64,000 nt of DNA from assembly GCF_014303395.1 (NCBI RefSeq), contig NZ_CP060298.1, positions 3,553,001-3,617,000 on the forward strand. The letters run 5' to 3'. Every line of letters begins with the position of its first letter. The stretch's first letter is position 1. Below the pieces are notes generated by a model, which was not told the DNA's origin, made no database searches, and saw only the letters and a program-made list of their open reading frames with translations. Source of the DNA: Nakamurella sp. PAMC28650. Lineage in GTDB: Bacteria; Actinomycetota; Actinomycetes; Mycobacteriales; Nakamurellaceae. The translations under genes and the position numbers were made by a program. Shown here in pieces: positions 56,969 through 64,000 of the stretch.

Positions 56969-57949
56969 GTGTTGCTAGGCCGCAAGAAGGACGAGCCGAA
57001 GCCCGACGGCACGATGTCCTTGATGGAGCACCTCTACGAGCTTCGCAAGCGGCTGTTCTGGGCCGCCCTCGGCCTCGCACTCGGCACCGCCGTCGGCTTC
57101 ATCTGGTACACCGTGTCCATCCCGGCCCTGCACATCCCGAACCTCGGTGACATCCTCACCGGCCCCTACTGCAGGGTGCCGGCGTCCAAGCGTCTCCCGG
57201 TACCCGGCCACGCCTGCGCCCTGCTCGCCACGGACGTCTTCAGCCCGCTGCAGATCCGGTTGAAGGCCGGCTTCATGGTCGGCGCGGTGCTCTCCAGCCC
57301 GGTCTGGCTCTCGCAGCTGTGGGGCTTCGTCACCCCCGCGCTGTTCGACAAGGAGCGCAAGTTCGCCCGCATCTTCGTCAGCTGCGCCGCCACGCTGTTC
57401 GCCGCGGGTGCGGTGCTCGCCTACTTCGTCATCAGCGAGGGCCTCACGGTCCTCCTCGGGTTCGCCGGCAGCAGTGTGGTCAGCGGCCTCGACCCGTCCA
57501 AGTACTTCCAGTTCCTGCAGGCCATGCTGATCATCTTCGGGGTGTCCTTCGAGCTGCCCCTGCTGCTGATCATGTTGAACGTCATCGGGTTGATCAAGGG
57601 CGCCAAGCTGGCCAAGGCCCGTCGTTACTCCATCTTCGGCATCGTGGTGTTCGCCGCCCTGGTGGTGCCCGGGAACGACCCGATCACCATGTCGGCGCTG
57701 GCCCTGTCGCTGACGATCCTGTACGAGGTGGCCGTCCAGGTGACCAAGCTCCACGACAAGCGCAAGGGCACCCGGGACGAGGCCGAGGGCCTGACGGACC
57801 TGTCCGACGACGAGGCATCGCCCGTTCCGACGACCGCCGGGAGGCACGGCGGCACCGAGGCCTCTGACCTGATCGAACGCCCCACCCCGGTCGGCGCGCC
57901 GGCGCCGATCATCAACGATCCCTCCCGTGACTTCGGCGACGCTACGTGA
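56969..57949 (+). CDS. tatC: Sec-independent translocase subunit TatC
   Basis: Receptor for twin-arginine signal peptides in the cytoplasmic membrane; 326 residues. Six TM segments are predicted from about 25 to 255, and the N-terminal MSLMEHLYELRKRLFWAALG carries the conserved LMEHLxELRxR motif with the signal peptide-binding Glu. A charged tail of about 70 residues follows. GTG 56969 has AAGGAG 6 nt upstream, so it is not leaderless. The stop overlaps the helY start (GTGA). The exported DUF1501 protein (29248) is one likely local client. Confidence 0.96.
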   Translation: MLLGRKKDEPKPDGTMSLMEHLYELRKRLFWAALGLALGTAVGFIWYTVSIPALHIPNLGDILTGPYCRVPASKRLPVPGHACALLATDVFSPLQIRLKAGFMVGAVLSSPVWLSQLWGFVTPALFDKERKFARIFVSCAATLFAAGAVLAYFVISEGLTVLLGFAGSSVVSGLDPSKYFQFLQAMLIIFGVSFELPLLLIMLNVIGLIKGAKLAKARRYSIFGIVVFAALVVPGNDPITMSALALSLTILYEVAVQVTKLHDKRKGTRDEAEGLTDLSDDEASPVPTTAGRHGGTEASDLIERPTPVGAPAPIINDPSRDFGDAT

Positions 57950-60810
57950 GCGATGGTCACCTGACGGACCACTACGACGCTGAATCCGAAGAACCGGTCT
58001 CCCCGGCCGACCGGTACGCGAGGTCGAGGGACCGCGCGCAGCACCCGTACTTCACCGAGTTCGCCGCCGGTCGTCCGTTCGCCCTGGATCCGTTCCAGAT
58101 CGACTCCTGCCGCGCGCTGGAGGACGGCCGCGGTGTCCTGGTCTGTGCCCCCACGGGCGCCGGGAAGACGGTGGTCGGCGAGTTCGCCGTCTACCGGGCG
58201 CTGGCGACCGGTGGAAAGTGCTTCTACACCACGCCGATCAAGGCCCTGTCGAACCAGAAGTTCTCCGACCTGGTCGCCGAGTACGGCGCCGACCGGGTCG
58301 GACTGCTGACCGGCGACACCTCGATCAACTCGCATGCCGACGCCGTGGTGATGACGACGGAGGTGCTGCGGAACATGCTCTACGCGGACTCGCCCGATCT
58401 TGACGGCCTGACGGCCGTCGTGATGGACGAGATCCACTACCTCGCCGACAAGTTCCGTGGGGCGGTCTGGGAGGAGGTCATCCTGCACCTGCCTCCGCAC
58501 GTGCAGGTGGTCGGTCTCTCCGCCACGGTCTCCAACGCCGAGGAGTTCGGCGCCTGGCTGCAGACGGTCCGCGGACACACCACCGTCGTGGTCGACGAGC
58601 ACCGTCCGGTCCCGCTGTGGCAGCACATGCTGGTCGGTCGCCGGCTGTACGACCTGTTCAGCACCTCCAGCGAGCACTTCGACCCGTCCCGACCGAACGC
58701 CCGGATCCGGATCGAGCCGGCGCTGGCCAGGGCGGTGTCCGACGCCGAGGCACTGGCGGACCGGTTCGGGGGCGGCGGGTCCGGACGGGGCCGGGAGCGC
58801 AGCAACCGTGACAACCGGGGCGGGCGGGCCGGCTTCGGTAGCCAGCACGGGGGGAGCCAGCACGGCGCCGGTGGGACCCGTTGGCGGCCGACCTCCCGCG
58901 TCGACGTGATCGAGCGGCTGGACGGATCCGGCCTGCTGCCGGCCATCACCTTCATCTTCTCCAGGGCCGGATGTGACGCGGCCGTCACCCAGTGCGTCCG
59001 CTCCGGGATGCGACTGACCAGCGAGCACGAGCGGAGCGAGATCCGCGCGGTGATCGACCGCCGCACGGTGGACCTCCCGGAGGCCGATCTAGCGGTGCTG
59101 GGCTACTGGGAGTGGCGCGAGGCGCTCGAGCGCGGTATCGCCGCCCACCACGCCGGGATGCTGCCGGCCTTCAAGGAGACCGTCGAGGAACTCTTCGTGG
59201 CGGGCCTGGTGAAGGCGGTGTTCGCGACGGAGACCCTTGCCCTGGGCATCAACATGCCGGCCAGGACGGTGGTGCTGGAAAAGCTCGTCAAGTACAACGG
59301 CGAGGGCCACGTCGACCTGACGCCGGGGGAGTACACCCAGCTGACCGGCCGGGCCGGACGACGCGGCATCGACGTCGAGGGCCACGCCGTGGTGCTCTGG
59401 TCGCCCGGGATGGATCCGCACGTGGTCGGCGGACTGGCCTCCAAGCGGACCTACCCGTTGCGCTCCTCGTTCCGGCCCAGCTACAACATGGCCGTCAACC
59501 TCACCGACCGGATGGGTCGCCGTTCGGCCAAGGAGTTGCTCGAGCAGTCGTTCGCGCAGTTCCAGGCCGACTCGGCCGTGGTCGGTCTGGTCCGTCAGGT
59601 CCGGCGGGACGACGAGGCGATCACGTCGCACCTGAAGGCGATGACCTGCCACCTCGGTGACGTTGCGGAGTACCTCGGGCTGACCAACGAGCTGGCCGCG
59701 CAGGAGAAGACCCAGGCCCGGGCGGGGGCGGCCCGCCGTCGCGACGCGACCACCCAGGATCTGATGAACCTGACCAGGGGTGACGTCATCTCCATCCCGG
59801 CCGGGCGGCGCGCTGGATTGGCGGTCGTGCTGGATCCGGGGGTCGGGTCCGACGACGTCGTGCGCCCGCTGGTGGTCACCGTCGGACGCTGGGCCGGACG
59901 TCTGTCGGCCAGCGACTTCCGTGGCCCGGTACCGAGTCTCGGCCGGATCAAGCTGGACAAGTTCGTCGACCACCGGGCTCCGGGGGTGCGTCGCGACATC
60001 GCGTCCGCGCTCGGTGCGGCCGCGACCGGTGGAAGGTTGGCGACCAAGGGAGCCGTCCCGCGCGGCAACCGCGAGGACGTCGACATCGCCGCGCTGCGCC
60101 GTGCGGTCCGTTCGCATCCGGTGCACGGTTGCGCCGACCGTGACACCCACCTGCAGTGGGCCAGACGTTGGCAGCGGCTGAAGACCGAGAATGCGGCCCT
60201 CGAGGCCAGGGTGGCCGGCTCCCGGAACTCGCTGGGTGATGCCCTCGACCGGATCCTCGGTCTGCTGGACCGCTACGGCTACATCCGGGGTGATGACCTC
60301 ACCGACGCGGGGCGGATGTTGTCGCGCATCTGGTCCGAGAGCGACCTGGTGGTCGCGGAGTGCCTGCAGCGGGGCGTCTGGGACCACCTCGGTCCCGCCG
60401 AACTGGCGGCCGCCGCATCGATGCTGGTCTTCGAGGCGCGGCGGGAGGGTGTCGGTGCCCCCCGCCTACCGGCGGGCGCGGCCGCCACCGCGATGGCCGA
60501 GACCCAGCGGATCTGGGCGCAGATCACCGCAGACGAAGCCGATGCCGGGCTGCCGGCCACCCGCAGTCCGGATCCGGGTTTTGCCGCGGCCGTGGCCGCC
60601 TGGGCACGCGGTGAGACGTTGACCCAGTCCCTCGAGGTGGCCAATGCCACCGGCACCGACATGTCGGCCGGTGACTTCGTCCGCTGGTGCCGGCAGGTGA
60701 TCGATCTGCTCGACCAGGTCCGCACCGTCGCCGGTTCCGATCTCTCCGCCACTGCGAAGCAGGCGCTGACCGCGTTGCGCAGGGGGGTGGTGGCGCTGGG
60801 TGCAGTGTGA
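57946..60810 (+). CDS. helY: SKI2/Mtr4-like DEAD/H-box RNA helicase HelY
   Basis: Superfamily 2 helicase of 954 residues, counterpart of mycobacterial HelY (Rv2092c). Motif I APTGAGKT (68-75), motif II DEIH (161-164), motif III LSATVSN and motif VI GRAGRRGID are all visible. An insertion of about 55 residues rich in Gly, Arg and Asn (about 275-315, GGGGSGRGRERSNRDNRGGRAGFG) sits between the two RecA-like domains, and the C-terminal third has the DSHCT-like helical domain. The GTG overlaps the tatC stop. An RNA or DNA remodelling role is known for the family; here it is untested. Confidence 0.95.
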   Translation: MSDGHLTDHYDAESEEPVSPADRYARSRDRAQHPYFTEFAAGRPFALDPFQIDSCRALEDGRGVLVCAPTGAGKTVVGEFAVYRALATGGKCFYTTPIKALSNQKFSDLVAEYGADRVGLLTGDTSINSHADAVVMTTEVLRNMLYADSPDLDGLTAVVMDEIHYLADKFRGAVWEEVILHLPPHVQVVGLSATVSNAEEFGAWLQTVRGHTTVVVDEHRPVPLWQHMLVGRRLYDLFSTSSEHFDPSRPNARIRIEPALARAVSDAEALADRFGGGGSGRGRERSNRDNRGGRAGFGSQHGGSQHGAGGTRWRPTSRVDVIERLDGSGLLPAITFIFSRAGCDAAVTQCVRSGMRLTSEHERSEIRAVIDRRTVDLPEADLAVLGYWEWREALERGIAAHHAGMLPAFKETVEELFVAGLVKAVFATETLALGINMPARTVVLEKLVKYNGEGHVDLTPGEYTQLTGRAGRRGIDVEGHAVVLWSPGMDPHVVGGLASKRTYPLRSSFRPSYNMAVNLTDRMGRRSAKELLEQSFAQFQADSAVVGLVRQVRRDDEAITSHLKAMTCHLGDVAEYLGLTNELAAQEKTQARAGAARRRDATTQDLMNLTRGDVISIPAGRRAGLAVVLDPGVGSDDVVRPLVVTVGRWAGRLSASDFRGPVPSLGRIKLDKFVDHRAPGVRRDIASALGAAATGGRLATKGAVPRGNREDVDIAALRRAVRSHPVHGCADRDTHLQWARRWQRLKTENAALEARVAGSRNSLGDALDRILGLLDRYGYIRGDDLTDAGRMLSRIWSESDLVVAECLQRGVWDHLGPAELAAAASMLVFEARREGVGAPRLPAGAAATAMAETQRIWAQITADEADAGLPATRSPDPGFAAAVAAWARGETLTQSLEVANATGTDMSAGDFVRWCRQVIDLLDQVRTVAGSDLSATAKQALTALRRGVVALGAV

Positions 60811-61047
60811 CGGCCCACCGATCCTGCAACGGGTCCGGGTTCGGCTCCCCAGGGTGCCGCGCTGCCCGGTGGCGACGAGCCCACCCGCCCGCAGTATCAG
60901 CAACGCCCTGACAAAGCTCCTGGCACTCGGTACCGTCCGGATGAATTTCAAACCCTGGTCGACCTGCTCCGTGTGGTCGGAGCCGGGTCATGGTTTGATC
61001 ACCAATGTGACGTCGGCGTGTGGGTCGGCGTGATCGAGGAGGCTGTA
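60811..61047. other. helY to DUF4333 intergenic region
   Basis: 237 bp before the leader ORF. I see no gene; it should carry the promoter of the leader ORF and the DUF4333 gene, but no clear -10/-35 pair stands out. Confidence 0.5.
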
Positions 61048-61134
61048 GTGATCGAGCATCGCATCGCAGGACGACCGACGGCCGGCGCGCACGTTGCGAG
61101 CGGCGCCGTCGCGAAGGGCCGGTGTGGCGCGTGA
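61048..61134 (+). CDS. Candidate 28-residue leader ORF coupled to the DUF4333 gene
   Basis: A short frame of 28 codons from GTG 61048, with a perfect AGGAGG (61037-61042) 5 nt before it. The peptide is [20 protein letters not shown] followed by a basic end containing one Cys (AKGRCGA). Its TGA overlaps the GTG start of the DUF4333 gene (GTGA at 61131-61134), the arrangement of translational coupling. It resembles no known family; it could be a leader that sets translation of the downstream gene, or a small protein in its own right. Confidence 0.45.
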   Translation: MIEHRIAGRPTAGAHVASGAVAKGRCGA

Positions 61135-61994
61135 GCACTCCCTACGGTCCCGGCGGACAGCAGGGGGATCCGGCCCAGTGGCCGCCCCAGTACGGTCAGC
61201 CCGGCTACCAGCCCCCCGCCAATCCCGAGCCCGGCGCCCCGCAGCCGCCCGCCTACGGGCAGCAGCCCGGCTACGGCCAGCAACCACCGTACGGCCAGCC
61301 CGCGACCTACGGTCAGCCCGCTGCTGACCCGGGCCAGGGCTACGGCCAACCCGGGTACGGTCAGCCCGCCTACGGGCAGCCGACCTACGGACAGCCGACC
61401 GGCCAACCCAGCGGAGCCCAGCCGGCCTACGGCCAACCGAGCACCTACGGGAGTGCCCCCGGGTACGGTGGCGGCCCGTCCTACGAACAGCCCGTCTACG
61501 GCCAGCCGGCCGGACCGACCTACGGCGCGCCGGATCCCGCCTACGGCCAGCCGGGGGGCTACGGGCAGCAGCCGGGCTACGCACAGCCGGCCGGCTACGG
61601 GCAGCAGGGTGGTTTCGGTCAGCCGGCCTACGGCCAGCAGCCCACCGCCACGCCGCCGGCCAAGAAGTCCGGCAAGGGTCTGATGATCGGCATCGGAGCG
61701 GTGGTGCTGGTCCTGGCCATCGCTGCGGTGGTGCTCTTCCTCTACCCCGGTGTGCTGAACAAGAAGGTGTTCGACCACACCAAGGTCGAGGCCGGCGTCA
61801 CCAACATCCTGACCGCTGCGCCGCCGGCGGGCTACGGCACCACAGGCGTGAGCGCCGTCAGCTGCCCGTCGGACCAGGCCGTCAAGATCAACGCCACCTT
61901 CAACTGCACCGCCACGATCAACGGTGCTCCCAAGACCGTGACGATCACGGTCAAGGACGACACCGGCAAGTACGAGGTCGGCGTCCCCAACTAG
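61131..61994 (+). CDS. DUF4333 single-pass membrane protein with YGQP repeats
   Basis: A 287-residue protein. The N-terminal about 175 residues are Tyr/Gly/Gln/Pro repeats ([18 protein letters not shown] and similar), one TM segment at about 185-205 ([22 protein letters not shown]) follows a Lys-rich stretch, and the C-terminal part is DUF4333, with ISCPSDQ-like [21 protein letters not shown] containing the usual Cys pair. The Cys pair likely forms a disulfide outside the cell. The start at GTG 61131 (VSTPYGPGG) is typical for this architecture. The frame is open further upstream, but the coupled leader argues for this start. Confidence 0.85.
   Translation: MSTPYGPGGQQGDPAQWPPQYGQPGYQPPANPEPGAPQPPAYGQQPGYGQQPPYGQPATYGQPAADPGQGYGQPGYGQPAYGQPTYGQPTGQPSGAQPAYGQPSTYGSAPGYGGGPSYEQPVYGQPAGPTYGAPDPAYGQPGGYGQQPGYAQPAGYGQQGGFGQPAYGQQPTATPPAKKSGKGLMIGIGAVVLVLAIAAVVLFLYPGVLNKKVFDHTKVEAGVTNILTAAPPAGYGTTGVSAVSCPSDQAVKINATFNCTATINGAPKTVTITVKDDTGKYEVGVPN
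61330..61660 (+). repeat. YGQP-encoding repeat region
   Basis: TACGG(C/T)CAGCC-type units recur irregularly across the N-terminal coding part of the DUF4333 gene. They encode the YGQP and YGQQP repeats and are in frame. Confidence 0.75.
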
Positions 61995-62035
61995 GACGGA
62001 GCGAGTCCCGGGCTCTCCGCTTCCCGGCCCTTCGG

Positions 62036-62989
62036 TCAGGATCTGCTGCCGAGCCCGTCGAGCAGTCTGGCGACGGGCGACCCGAGGCCGTGGTCCCGCG
62101 AGAGTTGCAGCAGGCGGGCCGCGTCCACGGGCGAGGTTGGCAGGGTGCCGTCCCCGGCCGGTGTCACGGTGACGTTCGCATCGGTCGCCACCCTGACCAC
62201 CTTCGGGGCCACGAGCAGGTAGTCCAGGGCGGGCGTGAGCTTCAGCCGCTGCGCCCGGGTGAGTGCGGACGCCGGGTCGCGCACCGCATCGATGACGCCC
62301 TCGATCGATCCGAAGGCGCTGATCAGCGTGGCGGCCGTCTTGTCGCCGACGCCGGCGACGCCCGGCAGGCCGTCGGAGGCGTCTCCGCGCAGGACCGCGA
62401 AATCGGGATACCTACCGACGGGAATGCCGTGTTTGTCGGCCACGCCGGCCGTGTCGAGCACCTGGACCTTGCTCATCCCCGCCCCGATGTAGCGGACCCG
62501 GATGGGTGTCGGCAGTTCCCGGGCCACCTGGAAGAGGTCGCGATCGCCGGTGACGACCTCGACCGGATCCCGGCGTTCCCGCGCCGCGAGGGTGCCGATC
62601 ACGTCGTCGGCCTCGAAGCCGGGGGCCCCCGCGGTGGAGATTCCGATGGCGGCGAGCACCTCGAGCAGGACCGGGATCTGCGGGGCGAGTTCGTCGGGCA
62701 CCTCCTCGACGGCAGTCTCACCCTTAACTAGAGGCTGAGGGTTGTCCGATTCGGGTGCCACCCGATGAGTCTTGTAGGTCGGCACCAACTCCACCCGCCA
62801 GGCCGGACGCCAATCCAGGTCCAGGCAGGCGATCACCCGGGACGGCTGCCCGTCGGTCACCACCCGGCGGATGATGTCCAGCGTGCCCCGGATGGCATTG
62901 ACGGGTCGACCGGCGGGGTCGACCGTCGTCGACGGCACCCCGTGGAAGGCGCGGAAATAGATCCCGGCGAGATCGAGCAGCTGCAGCAT
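62036..62989 (-). CDS. 5'-3' exonuclease (PolA N-terminal / flap endonuclease-like)
   Basis: Stand-alone FEN-like nuclease of 317 residues, counterpart of mycobacterial Rv2090. Metal-binding acidic residues are recognisable: Asp in MLQLLDLAGIYFRAF, LDLDW, GFEADDVIGTL, VTGDRDLFQ and the GDASDGLPGVAGVGDKTA helix-hairpin-helix region. Expected activity is removing 5' flaps and RNA primers. The ATG at 62989 has TAGCGT 8 nt upstream. It is convergent with the DUF4333 gene, 41 bp away, and divergent from the pepE-like gene. Confidence 0.93.
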   Translation of the reverse strand: MLQLLDLAGIYFRAFHGVPSTTVDPAGRPVNAIRGTLDIIRRVVTDGQPSRVIACLDLDWRPAWRVELVPTYKTHRVAPESDNPQPLVKGETAVEEVPDELAPQIPVLLEVLAAIGISTAGAPGFEADDVIGTLAARERRDPVEVVTGDRDLFQVARELPTPIRVRYIGAGMSKVQVLDTAGVADKHGIPVGRYPDFAVLRGDASDGLPGVAGVGDKTAATLISAFGSIEGVIDAVRDPASALTRAQRLKLTPALDYLLVAPKVVRVATDANVTVTPAGDGTLPTSPVDAARLLQLSRDHGLGSPVARLLDGLGSRS

Positions 62990-62997
62990 GCTGGCCG

Positions 62998-63003
62998 ACG
63001 CTA
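62998..63003 (-). promoter_or_regulatory. -10-like hexamer for the 5'-3' exonuclease
   Basis: Read on the minus strand, TAGCGT lies 8 nt before the ATG at 62989. Confidence 0.4.
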
Positions 63004-63090
63004 CCGGGCTCGGTCGACGAGTGGATCGGTCGGTGCTGCCGTCGACTCGACGGTGGTGGCCGTCCCCATCGCCGACCGGACGTCACCCAC

Positions 63091-63096
63091 TAGGAT
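63091..63096 (+). promoter_or_regulatory. -10-like hexamer for the pepE-like gene
   Basis: TAGGAT lies 7 nt before the ATG at 63104. Confidence 0.45.
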
Positions 63097-63103
63097 CCCG
63101 TTC

Positions 63104-64000
63104 ATGTCCGCCGCACCCAGCACCGCAACCGCTCCCGTCGCAGCGGGAGTCAGAGAGGTAGTCGCAGAGGGGGTCGCAGAGGCCACGGGCGTCGCAGACA
63201 CCACGGGCGTGTTCGCCGATCGGCTGCGCCGCCTCGCCGCGCAGGCTGCGCGGTCCGGTGCGGACGTGGTCGTGATCTCCCCGGGCGCGGACCTGCAGTA
63301 CTTCGCCGGTCACTCGGTGACCTCGCACGAACGGCTGACGGCGCTGGTGGTGCCGGCCGTCGGCACTGCGCAGATGGTGCTGCCCGCCCTGGAACGGCCC
63401 GGATGGGCGGGCAGCCCGCTGGAGGCGCTGGGCGTCCCGTTCACCACCTGGACGGATGGGATGGATCCCTATCCGGTGCTGGTCGACCTGCTCCCGGCCG
63501 ACGTCAGGGTGTTGGCGGTCGACTACCACATGCCGGCGGTCCATGCGCTCGGGATCTCCTGGGCCGTCCCCGGTTCCGAGCTGACCCTGGCCGGCGAGAT
63601 CATCGGTGAACTGCGGATGCGCAAGGGGCCGTCCGAGATCGCCGCCCTGGCCGAGGTCGGTGCCGCGATCGACCGGGTCCAGGCGCGGATCGGGGAATGG
63701 TTGCGCCACGGCCGGACCGAGGCGGAGGTCGCTGCGGACATCGCCGCGGCGATCGTCCAGGAGGGTCATGCCCGGGCCGAGTTCGTGATCGTGGGGTCCG
63801 GGTCCAACGGTGCCAGCCCGCACCACGAAGCCTCCTCGAAGGTCATCGCGGCCGGCGACCCGGTGGTCATCGACATCGGTGGCCCTCACGCGTCCGGCTA
63901 CTACTCCGACTGCACCCGCACCTATCTGGTCGCCGGGCCGGAGACCGACCCGGACTTCGAGAAGGTCTACGAGGTGGTTCGTCTCGCGCAACAGGCCGGG
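63104..64000 (+). CDS. pepE: M24 family Xaa-Pro dipeptidase, 3' end outside the window
   Basis: Metallopeptidase cleaving Xaa-Pro peptides; the first 299 codons are in the window and no stop is reached. The extra N-terminal part (about 1-38) is made of repeated Val-Ala-Glu/Asp units (VAAGVREVVAEGVAEATGVAD). The creatinase N-terminal domain follows, then the start of the pita-bread fold with VIDIGGPHASGYYSDCTRTYLV, where the two Asp residues are metal ligands. The order helY, exonuclease, pepE is that of Mycobacterium (Rv2092c, Rv2090, Rv2089c). ATG 63104 has TAGGAT 7 nt upstream. Confidence 0.85.
   Translation, partial: MSAAPSTATAPVAAGVREVVAEGVAEATGVADTTGVFADRLRRLAAQAARSGADVVVISPGADLQYFAGHSVTSHERLTALVVPAVGTAQMVLPALERPGWAGSPLEALGVPFTTWTDGMDPYPVLVDLLPADVRVLAVDYHMPAVHALGISWAVPGSELTLAGEIIGELRMRKGPSEIAALAEVGAAIDRVQARIGEWLRHGRTEAEVAADIAAAIVQEGHARAEFVIVGSGSNGASPHHEASSKVIAAGDPVVIDIGGPHASGYYSDCTRTYLVAGPETDPDFEKVYEVVRLAQQAG

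Overview
The window is about 64 kb of very GC-rich chromosomal DNA from an actinobacterium. The evidence is strongly G/C-biased third codon positions, frequent GTG starts, a complete Pup-proteasome system (arc/mpa, dop, pup, prcB, prcA, pafA, pafB, pafC) and a gene order shared in outline with Mycobacterium (hisE-hisG, RecB-like nuclease, trmI, arc, dop-pup-prcBA, pafABC, tatC, helY, flap-type exonuclease, pepE). The proteins do not look like mycobacterial sequences, so a non-mycobacterial high-GC actinomycete, possibly of the Nakamurella type, is my guess. I see no tRNA, rRNA, insertion sequence, phage gene or CRISPR array.

Layout. 1-5.5 kb: a lipoprotein, an intergenic repeat cluster, the coaE-GrpB fusion, uvrB and a VOC protein. 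5.5-9.8 kb (minus): an ABC exporter whose ATPase is fused to a membrane-tethered alpha/beta hydrolase. 9.8-14.3 kb: an S9 peptidase, then a TetR regulator and a 14-TM drug-efflux type MFS protein. 14.4-24 kb: MBL hydrolase, Gfo/Idh oxidoreductase, uvrA, an Eis-like acetyltransferase, hisE, hisG, a thioesterase and a RecB-family nuclease. 24-29 kb: M50 protease, trmI, a Pro-rich membrane protein and arc. 29-36.8 kb: a DUF1501/DUF1800 pair, a second ABC exporter with a flippase-like protein, FUSC protein and TetR. 36.8-40.4 kb: dop, pup, prcB, prcA. 40.4-50.2 kb: an accessory island of two subtilases, an ECF sigma factor, a small partner protein and two TPR-CHAT proteases. 50.4-53.1 kb: two CNNM/CorC membrane proteins. 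53.1-64 kb: pafA, pafB, pafC, tatC, helY, a leader ORF with a DUF4333 protein, a 5'-3' exonuclease and the start of a pepE-like gene.

How the genes work together. Dop makes Pup competent, PafA attaches it, Arc unfolds pupylated substrates and PrcBA degrades them; PafBC is the DNA-damage transcription activator usually linked to this locus, and uvrA and uvrB are also in the window. The most interesting part is the protease island placed between prcA and pafA. Two caspase-like CHAT proteins and two subtilases, all with intact catalytic residues, are joined by overlapping genes to a sigma factor. The second subtilase carries three exact copies of an eight-residue motif just before its catalytic domain, which suggests a proteolytic relay, though this is inference.

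Many starts are supported by a TANNNT hexamer 6-8 nt upstream of the initiation codon with no Shine-Dalgarno sequence, the arrangement expected for leaderless transcripts. I used this to choose starts.
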